From: Haberlea rhodopensis
Taxonomy: Eukaryota; Streptophyta; Magnoliopsida; Lamiales; Gesneriaceae
DNA: 64,000 nucleotides
Assembly (NCBI GenBank): GCA_907163345.1
Contig: CAJQUN010000021.1
Coordinates: 5,518,001-5,582,000 of the forward strand
Direction of reading: 5' to 3'
Part shown: piece by piece, positions 33,501 through 39,702 of the stretch
Numbering within the stretch: position 1 is the first letter of the stretch
Layout: every line of letters starts with the position of its first letter
Notes under the pieces: model-generated
The model's database searches: none
What the model saw: only the letters and a program-made list of their open reading frames with translations
Told to the model about the DNA's origin: nothing
Program-made: the position numbers and the translations under genes

Positions 33501-35949
33501 GGAAGAACTAAAAGTTCAAACAGATTGATTAGGAAATCATTATTTCTGTGAAGGAACTCGAAACAATCCCGTGAACTCAGCATCAATACCATTGCAAACT
33601 ATCAGTAGGCCCTGCTGATGAATTCGAAAAAAATTTAAAACCTCGGACTTTGAAAAAAATAATGATCTGAAGTCATTATACTGCAATAAAATATAATTAA
33701 ACAATAAAAAAACTGATTAGATACATTGAAGAGAATGTAATATCCAAAACAAAGATGTAGAAATTGGTTTTATGATGCATATATAATAAATCATGGCAGT
33801 CTCGTCATTTTAAAAAGAAAAATAATGGTGCCAGTTTTCTACATGTAAATGCACATCGACACATGCAACCACAGTTTGAATTTAAAACGAAAGGGAAACT
33901 AGAAGAATCCATCATGCATAATAGTAAATTATATCTTCATAGTTGATATATGATTGCAGATTGCGGACATATTGCCTGTTTTATTAAATTCCACATAAAT
34001 CGATTGTTGTTCAAGCGCATTGCGATCGGCTAGCAATCTTACCTTCAACAGGCTTCTCCACAAAAGGCTTCCAGAATCTATTCCCATGGACCTCAACAAA
34101 ATCTTCATCCTCGACAAAATAATCCAGCTCTTGATAAGGATATTCCCTGTTAACTAAGGCATATCTTGGAACAGGAATCCCATACATGTCAAGCCGCTGA
34201 ATAGGCATGAGATAAGCCCCACACAAAAAAGGGAAATGGATGAGAGACATGTGATCCTTTATTTGAGAGGAAAAGAATATGCACAAAACAAAATGCTAAT
34301 TGTGTAACATATATAAATTAAAACATTATCAAGTGAAATAACTGTAAAGCAAGATGGTTAGGAAGGAAGATTGATAGCTGAGGAAATCAGGTGAAGATGC
34401 TAGATTTAACAGATTCCAAAGCCAGGCATAGGCTAATAAGAAAATTTTGGGAATATTGTAAAAGCTCCACTTCTCTTGGTTCCATGAATCCGAAACTGGT
34501 GTACATCCAAGGATAATAAGACACAGAAGACTAAGAAAAATATCAGTTTGCTCTTTTGGTAAACAGACGTCAGTTTAAAGAATCAAGAAAAACAAGACAT
34601 AAACCTCACAGTATAAAAGATGAACTGAAAGATGCAAACCTCATACACTTTCCTCCGATCGTGAAGAAGGTGTTGCGACTCCAATTCATTTACAGAGAAA
34701 GGCCTAAAAAACAAACCAGCATCGACAATTGTTCATACCCCATTTCCAATATTTATGGTATGGTGAGTAATAAGGAAATTGTTAAAATACACCTGCCCCG
34801 AGTTATCACTATCAGTGTTTAATGATAATGTGGAAAATGATATAAGTTAGTCATTGAAATCAGAGTTTAAAATGACCAAAGTTCAGGCTTTCACGGTTAA
34901 TCTTTGAACTCATAGTCTAAAATGACCAAAGTTCAGGCTTCCACAAACCACATCAAAAAGAATCCTCGACAGATTTCATTATCCTTCCGTCCACCATTTC
35001 ATTCTAATTTCCTCTTACATGAAGAAGGAAGCATCAAAGCCAAAAAAAGGATTTTAACTCCAGAATTTTTTCATTATAATTTCCTCTTACCTATAAAGCA
35101 TGTGTGTGTTAAAAATTCACTCGAAAAAAAACACTTCCCTGATATGAACTTGAATGAGAATAAAGGAGGAGCTCACAGAAATAAGACTTCTATGTAGAAT
35201 TGAATCTTACTTTCTTAATGCAGCATAGGCTTCAGCCCTCTCCAGGGGATACCCAGTCGAATAGAAGCCAATCAGGCAATCACATGTAGGCCAGCTGCAA
35301 TAATTAGGATCAGTAATAGTTACCCATTTTTTCAGAAGAAGAAATCAAGAGATAGAAAATAAACAAAAAATGAAAAAAATGATAATAGCAATGTTAATGA
35401 TGTCTTCTAATTAGATAGATCTACCTCTCAATAGGTTCTTCAAAAATAACATTGTCACCAAAATGCAGAATCTACACGATCCGAAAACAAATCAGAACCA
35501 TGAGTGATTTTAAATGGCTAACGCATCACTTATTGCCATTGCAACAAATAATAAGAGAACAATGAGATTCACAAATTCTCCCAGAATCTCAAATTCTCCC
35601 AGACACAAATTTCCTTATTGCCAATAATGTTCATTGGCATAATTCATTAAAGTTGCCTCCCAAATTATTACCTTGAATTCTCCAAATCCCTGCAATCTTT
35701 CTAATATTTGCATCATAGGCGCAGAGAAAGCCTAAAAATAAAACAGTAAAAAGGGGAATGGGAAGAAACAATTCAAGAAAATCAGTACTCATCAATACAT
35801 TAGACCGAAAATAGTACTGAGATGGACGGTCTGTGAAGAGGTAATGTAAAGACAAAAAATATATAATCTTGGTTCCACAGTACCTTCTTCTCCATTACAC
35901 AAACCCCTATAGTTATTTTCTCCTGAATACCATCCTCTTCCCCCGCCAT
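508..35949 (-). CDS. VIH: Inositol hexakisphosphate / diphosphoinositol-pentakisphosphate kinase (VIP/VIH, PPIP5K family), C-terminus cut by window edge
   Basis: Bifunctional enzyme that makes and breaks inositol pyrophosphates (InsP8), used in phosphate and jasmonate signalling in plants. Exons in transcript order: 35884-35949, 35672-35731, 35425-35471, 35211-35294, 34640-34703, 34043-34196, 33273-33343, 30244-30348, 29493-29585, 29139-29213, 28307-28392, 27663-27869, 27484-27583, 27321-27391, 10352-10433, 9404-9559, 9195-9237, 8799-8881, 8550-8612, 8401-8475, 7588-7710, 2437-2678, 2311-2355, 1752-1818, 1511-1582, 735-988, 508-565. All junctions are GT-AG and phases agree, giving 882 codons. 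The N-terminal ATP-grasp kinase half shows IGVCVMEKK, HGNRFWKPFVEKPV and IYYPSSAGGGMKELFRK. The phosphatase half starts with IIRHGDRTPK at about residue 368, split between exons 12 and 13. Start chosen at MAGEEDGIQEKITIGVCVM. Roughly 100-170 C-terminal residues should be missing. The kinase domain continues from exon 1 to exon 2 without about seven residues that I recall in other plant members. Family assignment is certain; VIH1 versus VIH2 is not resolved. Confidence 0.95.
2710..2913 (+). repeat. Left LTR of the copia element
   Basis: Begins TGTTGAAGATTG and ends CTTGTTTCA. By eye it differs from the right LTR at about 7 positions plus one 6-bp gap (right copy shorter), i.e. roughly 3-4 % divergence. 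Confidence 0.93.
2914..2926 (+). other. Primer-binding site, copia element
   Basis: TGGTATCAGAGCC directly abuts the left LTR. It is complementary to the 3' end of initiator tRNA-Met, the usual plant copia primer. Confidence 0.9.
2970..4038 (+). pseudogene. copia gag remnant (UBN2-type with CCHC knuckle)
   Basis: Begins MPSETSSVVTS and has the copia capsid signature LNGLNYREWFQYV near residue 36. A CCHC zinc knuckle (CDFCKRPNHTRENC) lies at about 3787-3828. The frame changes near 3200 and again near 3480, and after the knuckle a further shift leads to a stop at about 4039. At least three lesions, so not translatable as one gag. Confidence 0.85.
4078..5300 (+). pseudogene. copia protease and integrase remnant
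   Basis: The protease active-site region reads WIVDTSASDHM, where copia proteases usually have D-S/T-G-A, so the glycine is replaced by serine. The GAG-pre-integrase motif LWHQHLGHPS follows at about 4490. Core integrase pieces (VTFIDDHTRVC near 4720, TPKQNGVAERNN near 4930) are interrupted by in-frame stops (after 4614, around 4711 and 4878) and frame changes. Confidence 0.85.
5690..7263 (+). pseudogene. copia reverse transcriptase and RNase H remnant
   Basis: RVT_2 family: GSKWVFTVKYRVDGEVDKYKARLVA at 5815-5889 in reduced form, then LKKSLYGLKQSPRAWF. The catalytic box at 6271-6282 reads YVDE in place of YVDD. RNase H motifs VDADWAGSEDCKSTSG and KSSTEAEF are present. A stop lies at 5995-5997, frame changes near 6365 and 6999, and two in-frame tandem duplications near 6911-6946 and 7051-7116 (see findings). 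Ends with the stop just before the purine tract. Confidence 0.9.
7277..7474 (+). repeat. Right LTR of the copia element
   Basis: 198-bp copy of the left LTR, TG...CA ends, preceded by the purine tract gcttgagggggaa. Confidence 0.93.
10927..11978 (+). repeat. Left LTR of element A
   Basis: Starts TGTAAAAACCCCAAAC and ends GGGGCGTGACA. Compared with the right LTR it differs by scattered substitutions (about 2 % by eye), lacks two short segments and lacks the terminal duplication found on the right. Confidence 0.92.
11985..11996 (+). other. Primer-binding site, element A
   Basis: TGGTATCAGAGC six bases after the left LTR, complementary to the initiator tRNA-Met 3' end. Confidence 0.85.
12420..13560 (+). 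repeat. Degenerate ~170-bp tandem repeat in the untranslated leader of element A
   Basis: A landmark of the form AAAAGCCCT recurs at about 12422, 12582, 12745, 12917, 13088, 13260 and 13432, i.e. spacings of 160, 163, 172, 171, 172 and 172 bp. Between landmarks, similar blocks recur in the same order (AAGGAAG/ACGCCAATTT, AGAACCCTAAA, ATCAATCCGAAC, AAATTAATTTCGGG). Units are strongly diverged. No long open frame crosses the array. Confidence 0.8.
13636..14106 (+). CDS. Extra ORF upstream of gag in element A: coiled-coil protein with acidic tail
   Basis: 156-codon uninterrupted ORF between leader and gag, same strand. Residues about 8-120 show heptad-like Leu/Ile spacing and many Glu, Lys and Arg (ECEVEGLKQNITELLEIRDH, NQQIEQLRARNETLEITNEH), so a long coiled coil is likely. 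The last about 35 residues are almost all Glu/Asp with two EEPMEEGE-like repeats. No zinc knuckle or enzymatic motif. I do not recognise the family. Being open while neighbouring gag and pol are broken may be chance or recent relaxation. A structural, RNA-binding or accessory role would be guesswork. Confidence 0.6.
   Translation: MTTHASTNMIRNLECEVEGLKQNITELLEIRDHLRQEVQRFSYYYHHSDEQLREAKEEIARLDTLHRVANAKLQASNQQIEQLRARNETLEITNEHLTETNNGMLFALNNLQEINDNLQGEEDPEEEPMEDEENHEEEPMEEGEDEEELGDGEVID
14319..15330 (+). pseudogene. gag remnant of element A
   Basis: Starts MAGRPPRQNRKPRYAF. A Retrotrans_gag domain follows (VPTYDGNPDPEIAQNWL, then ARKWWESI). The frame shifts near 14820-14845, a tag stop breaks the HALGT/APTIMADE junction at 14923-14925, and the reading continues with LKIHRFKKGLNSRIQSAL. 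Of the C-terminal zinc region, the CPLCDLSHTGEC part is readable, but a tga at 15269-15271 falls immediately before the last knuckle (CGKFGHRIADC). Confidence 0.9.
15331..17280 (+). pseudogene. Protease, reverse transcriptase and RNase H remnant of element A
   Basis: Protease-like part near 15470-15760 ends in FDVILGMDWLARHHA. RT: WGAPVLFVKKKDGSMRLCID, LPRIDDIFDQLKGAKVFSK, MPFGLTNAPAAF. The catalytic box at 16474-16485 reads FIND where FIDD is usual, so the first catalytic Asp is Asn. Frame changes near 15490 and 16450; stops at 16084-16086, near 16594 and at 17064-17066. RNase H: IYSDTSKDGLGCVLRQ and EIFTDHQSLKYLF, ending in the usual PGKANKVPDALSRK. Confidence 0.92.
17281..17676 (+). pseudogene. 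Integrase N-terminal part of element A, cut by element B
   Basis: Region between RNase H and the catalytic core, with the zinc-binding segment (AHKSKFSIHPGSTKMYKDL) near 17475-17530. It carries the stop at 17461-17463 and further breaks. It ends at 17676 in EWKWEH, where element B begins. The reading resumes on the other side of B at 24391 with ISMDFVVGLPKSK. Confidence 0.85.
17677..19742 (+). repeat. Left LTR of element B
   Basis: Starts TGTAATACCCCAAAAATC and ends GGGTCCCACA. It contains a TATA box (TATAAATA, 17927-17934) followed by a CpG-rich block around 18465-18550 that stands out from the AT-rich surroundings. Confidence 0.94.
17927..17934 (+). promoter_or_regulatory. Probable TATA box of the element B LTR promoter
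   Basis: TATAAATA in a C-rich context, about 250 bp into the left LTR; the same motif is at 22569-22576 in the right LTR. Position and context suit an LTR promoter. No start site was mapped. Confidence 0.5.
19747..19759 (+). other. Primer-binding site, element B
   Basis: TGGTATCAGAGCC four bases after the left LTR, initiator tRNA-Met type. Confidence 0.88.
20202..21354 (+). CDS. Gag of element B
   Basis: The 20251-21354 frame is open for 367 codons. It contains the capsid region (FHPPKFYGTPNAHHAEEWL, AAHHWWRVI, EFMDLVQGRHTVAEYEAEF) and two intact CCHC knuckles, CGYCKMPTHKEENC and CLVCGSEQHRIQDC. The likely native N-terminus (MMMSSRNNSRARMSSSLGG, from 20202, Arg/Glu/Asn-rich) is in another frame that overlaps until 20447, so one frameshift around 20395-20450 is probable. 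Apart from that, gag is far better preserved than in element A. Ends in a stop at 21352-21354. Confidence 0.8.
21355..22316 (+). pseudogene. Protease remnant and non-coding 3' interior of element B
   Basis: Just after gag the motif ATHSF (active-site neighbourhood of Ty3 proteases) and MDWLFKHQAHINC are readable in pieces among stops near 21390-21620. Beyond about 21650 nothing resembles RT or integrase. The segment ends with a purine-rich tract ccttgaaggaggggagat (22299-22316) before the right LTR. Confidence 0.7.
22317..24385 (+). repeat. Right LTR of element B
   Basis: Near-identical copy of 17677-19742, with the same short open frames at corresponding positions. The differences seen are mostly single bases and homopolymer lengths, plus a 3-bp insertion near 22918. 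Confidence 0.94.
24386..25281 (+). pseudogene. Integrase core and C-terminal part of element A
   Basis: Continues the integrase: GIWVIVDRLTKSAHFLPV, STAYHPQTDGQTERTIQTLE (core with DDE context), LVEFAYNNSYHSSIGMAPYE, then the GPFEVLEKAGTLAYRIALP and SRIHNVFHVSQLRKYI region preceding the chromodomain. Stops at about 24551 and 25058. Cut at 25281 by the hAT MITE. Confidence 0.9.
25282..25662. mobile_element. hAT-type MITE with hairpin structure, inside element A
   Basis: 381 bp with inverted ends TAGAGATGTCAAACGG / CCGTTTGACACCTCTA and an exact 8-bp target duplication GATGAGAC (25274-25281, 25663-25670), the hAT signature. The interior is built of GGCACGGCACG / CCGTGCCGGCACGG repeats. The centre has a perfect 17-bp inverted repeat (25389-25405 and 25412-25428, CGATCGATCG core, 6-nt loop) flanked by a T run and an A run, so single strands would fold into a long hairpin. 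No transposase. Confidence 0.93.
25671..25893 (+). pseudogene. Chromodomain-like C-terminus of element A
   Basis: Resumes right after the MITE: LKYEEIPIRIVDTKDQILRR, then VKVQWSNHTEREATWE, a group II-like chromodomain tail as in Tekay/Del chromoviruses. Such tails are thought to steer integration to particular chromatin. Ends in a stop overlapping the first bases of the right LTR. Confidence 0.88.
25889..27114 (+). repeat. Right LTR of element A, with a duplicated 5' end
   Basis: The first 143 bp (25889-26031) are repeated from 26032 onward, so the LTR has two starts (TGTAAAAACCCC at 25889 and 26032). From 26032 it matches the left LTR to its CA end. The purine tract aaggagggaggga precedes it. 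Confidence 0.9.
28528..28632. repeat. Three tandem 35-bp units in VIH intron 11
   Basis: Units at 28528-28562, 28563-28597 and 28598-28632, beginning GGATAYGAGGTACTATTAG; only one base differs in the first copy. Located in the intron between exons 28307-28392 and 29139-29213. No coding sense. Confidence 0.9.
30413..31107 (+). mobile_element. L1-type LINE fragment (zf-RVT region and 3' tail) in VIH intron 7
   Basis: Reads YSVRSAYKSF, then WKTFAPNKVGAFVWRMIKNR and FCGLCLKEVESTAHLLF, the reverse-transcriptase zinc-binding region of plant L1-like LINEs. The expected later Cys of the knuckle appears as Ser. The frame ends at 30860-30862. A short A-run (31100-31106) after a TA repeat marks the 3' end. 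Strongly 5'-truncated; no target duplication found. Confidence 0.8.
31158..32182 (+). mobile_element. RTE-type LINE fragment in VIH intron 7
   Basis: RT pieces GLHQGSALSPFLFALVMDEI and FVDDVVLIDETMAGVNAKLE are typical of plant RTE-clade elements. They are followed by the C-terminal region (RWLGHVRRRPSSAPVRR, RGRPKKT), with stops and frame changes near 31255 and 31590. The 3' end is a (TTG)n tract, 32165-32182, as expected for RTE. 5'-truncated and inactive, antisense to VIH. Confidence 0.87.
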
Positions 35950-37224
35950 TTTTATGATAAAGAACACAAGAAAACTTAAGTAAACCAAATTTCTCTTCCG
36001 TCAACTCCTCTTATCGATTTCTTCCACTGTTGATTAATCAAAAAAGAACACCAATGAACTGATATTCATTCTTATATACATACAAATTTTGCAGTAAATA
36101 CAAGGACCACAGAGAATAGAGTAAAAAACTTCAACATGAAAAACGGAACGTTTCTTGAAGGCTGTTCACTGATCTAATGCAAACATATCAAAAGAAATGT
36201 ACAAAAACAAACATTACAAGAAAGATAAACGGTAACATGATTCCTTGCCAAACTCAAGATTTTCACAAGTGGAGTGAAAAAAAAAATGAAATCGAAATAC
36301 GGACGTTTTTTGAAGATTTCACGGTGGTCAACTGCCCGATGTCGTGGGATAGGCTTATAGTCATATAAAGAAAAGAGTACGGAAAGGGGACTCATACAGA
36401 TAATTTACAGTTTCTTTCTTTTTTCCCCCCAAAGAAAGACATGGTGGAGAAACAGGTGGCTTTGGTTGTGAGATATCTGGAATATACAAATATATGCAAA
36501 AAGGTTGGATTTTTCAACGTCCAAAAGCGGACATCGGACTTTTATTTAAGCCAGCGGTGGAGCACACGCTCTGCATATTATTCTATATTAGTAATCTACA
36601 ATATATTTTTTTATTATATAATTTAATAATTTATATTAAATTTAGCTTTAAGTGAAAAAGGGATATTGATATAATTTAAATATAGAAACATAAAATGGAA
36701 AAGTGGTGCAGTTTACAATTAATTGTGGCAAACAAATATCATATATGAATATTATTATTGAAATTATGAAAAAAAAATTACCAAAAAGTAGTTATTAAAT
36801 AAGCTCTTGTATTATTAATAAGAATAGATATACAATATTTATTCATCTAATTTTTATTAATATTATTATTTCTTTCACAAAATATATTACTTTTTTGTTA
36901 CTTAAATTATGGATTGTACTTTAATTTGGCATATTTATATGTTACAAAGATTATAAAATGAAAATTAAATTTATCTGGATTTTAGTAACTTGTCCAAACT
37001 TGCTGGCGGCTCTCGTCACAACTCATTAATTCAATCTTGGGCTTAAGTATGGTTTAATAAGTTTATTAATGTGATTTGTTCAAGACATCTAAAAAATTAT
37101 GTCATATTTGGCATTAAATTTAAGGTGTCTACTAATTAAATTAGCAACATATAAAATTAATAATGTATTTTAAAGAAGTTTAAATTTTTTTTTTTTTTTT
37201 AGATTCAGGGATGAGGATGGGGAG
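35950..37224. other. Upstream region of VIH
   Basis: Should contain the VIH 5' UTR and promoter on the minus strand, but I could not fix a start site or TATA box. It is AT-rich and has only short chance frames. The end nearest the solo LTR is a long T run (37187-37200). Confidence 0.4.
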
Positions 37225-37229
37225 GCTTC

Positions 37230-38955
37230 TGATAGGGTTGAATATTACACGTTTTTATGCTATGATATGTATATGTTTTCATGTTGATTCTTGGATAATT
37301 TTATGGTTTATGATATATATTTCTCTATTTCAGGAATCAATATTGAAATTCATAAAAGGGGAAGAAATCAAGCTAAAATGATGAAAAAATGAATAAAGTT
37401 GAAGAAAAGAGGAAGAAACCAGAATCCAAGACACATGTTGCTCCTTTCTCCTCAAATTACTATATGTTGAGCCATGTTTGGAAATGTGGTCCATATAAAA
37501 GTTGTAGAACTTTCTCTTATCTTCGCGTGGACAGCTGATTCATCAAATTCGGAGTTCGTATGAGAAATTTACGGCTAAAATACGAAACTCGCCAGAAGCT
37601 GAAAAAGGCGAAGAAACTTACTGTGATTTCCGATCGATCGAGCAAGCTTTTCCGATCGATCGAGAAAGGCTGAAAATTGAGCGAAAATCTTACTGGAAGG
37701 TTCGATCGATCGGCTCTTCCATTCGGATCGATCGGGACGAGCAGTTTTCATTAAAATACCTTCCTTGTAGAGTTTGATGCAATAGGGAAGTCCATAATTC
37801 TTTCCCCCATATATTATACACAAAATCACAACTCATATCAGATTTTGAACCCTAGGAAAAGCCTCCACACCTCCATACCCATTCACCATCCAAACCACAC
37901 ACCATCTTCTTCCTCCAATCCATCTCACGTCCACCATAACCTCCACCTTTCTTCCATATATCATACACCCATTCACCATCCAAACCTCTCTTTCCTTCAC
38001 TCCTCTCACACGTCCACCTTTTCTTCCCCATCATCAACCTCCATCCTTCCATCACCATCATCCATCATCACCACTTCACCCTAGGAATTGGAACAACCCA
38101 ACAAGGCGATAAAAAGAGACGATCGAGAAGGAAGCAAGAGAAGGAGCGAAGATCTACAACCGGAGTCGACGCTGGGAGTTTTTCTTTGTCTTTAAATTCT
38201 TAGTTTTGTTGTGTTTTGATTTATTATGAGGAACTAATTGTATTTATCGAGGATAGGCGAACCTTTGTTATGAACCTTCGATTTGATGATTTAATGATTG
38301 AATTCTTATAATTCTTTGCGTATGTTTTATGTTCTTCATGCTTTTGGAGGTTTTATCACTTTTGAATGATGTTAGTATCGTAATTGAGATCGAGAGATGA
38401 TTTTATGATACTGAATTAATAACTCATACCATGGATTTAAGACCGAGATTGAGAGATGACGTCAAATACATGCGTGATAGCCATATATTCTAGTAATTGA
38501 AAGCTAGGAGTTTTCATGGATCTTATGCAACATTGAATTGTTAAATAAGTGAACGATAGTTACTTACTGCAATTTGGTGTTAGGTTTAATATAGCTCGAG
38601 AGAGTGTATTAGATAAATTGGGAGAACTCGTCACCTTAGAAATATTTGAATATTCAATCGAGAATTGTAGGGAATTACATTGGTGAGCCAAAGTCTCGAT
38701 AATCTTATCTTGTTGATTTTTCTCGTTTACTTTTATTGACTTGGTTGGATTAGAGTAGTTTAATTTAGTTTAGTTTAATTATCAATTTATTATCGTAGGT
38801 TAAATATAGTTAAAAGACATCTTATTTGGTACTTACTTGTTAGTCTCTGTGGGTTCGACAATCCGTATCTTCCTATCTATACTAAAACTTGACACCGTGC
38901 ACTTGCGGTCTAAAATCGCTAGATTGGAATTAATTGTTTAAAATAAAAGCGATCA
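37230..38955. mobile_element. Solo LTR, about 1.7 kb
   Basis: Begins TGATAGGGTTGAATATTAC and ends AATAAAAGCGATCA (TGAT...ATCA), with a 5-bp target duplication GCTTC at 37225-37229 and 38956-38960. No internal second LTR, primer site or coding domain, so a solo LTR from recombination of a larger LTR retrotransposon is the simplest reading. It includes a pyrimidine/CCATC-rich block (37860-38080) and four CGATCGATCG-like motifs at 37631-37735. Lineage not identified. Confidence 0.82.
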
Positions 38956-38960
38956 GCTTC

Positions 38961-39702
38961 GTTGAGAAGTTTTTCGGTGTATCGATTGTCAGAATCACCA
39001 ATACATATATATTGTATGTGATTGTGTTTTTAAATACATAGTGCATCGAAGAAAAATCCATCTCCGACCTCATATTGATGTTTGGTGCCATTAGAACCGA
39101 TGATTATTGGCGAAGTTCAATTTTTTTTAAGTAAATGTTTCGAATCAATTATAACAAGAAGAAGTAGATAAATAGAGATGTTTGAAGAGTTAAAATTAAA
39201 TAAACTTGAATCTTACGCGACTTCACGAGACAAAATAATATAGGTCTTAAAGTGAATGTATAAAAAATTAAAATAAAATATTATTTTTTGTTGAATAAAT
39301 AAAAAAAATATTAATTTATGTCCATTAAAAAAATAGAAATATTTTATTTTATGATTATTACATTGACAATAATATAATATATCATTTCCTTTACCTATTG
39401 GAAATAAAATATCATACTTTGAAAAGTGGTAAACGTGACGTTGAAGAAAGGAAAGGAGGCGCAATTCACAACCAAAACCAAACTCACAACAGCAATTCCC
39501 CACCCTTCACCGACCCCTTCTGCTGCACTGTGATCATAAATCAATCTCCATAATTCACCTCGAAGATCCTTTATGCCTTTTTCTGATTTCTGTTTTATCT
39601 CAAAAACCCACAATTTATTCCCTAATACCTATAGTTCAGGAGTTATTTTTGGTTTGTTTCTCTCTTTTTTCTTCTTCTGAAATTCGATGAAAATTGGATG
39701 GG
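38961..39702 (+). promoter_or_regulatory. Promoter and 5' UTR region of the GlcAT14 gene
   Basis: AT-rich up to about 39420, then CT/CA-rich as is common for plant leaders. No unambiguous TATA box chosen. Two upstream ATGs near 39687 and 39694 precede the preferred start codon. Confidence 0.35.

Noticed and set aside
37845..38084. Pro/His/Ser-rich frame (HPNHTPSSSSNPSHVHHNL)
   Set aside because: Produced by CCATC/CACC low-complexity sequence inside the solo LTR; no start context, domain or homologue recognised.
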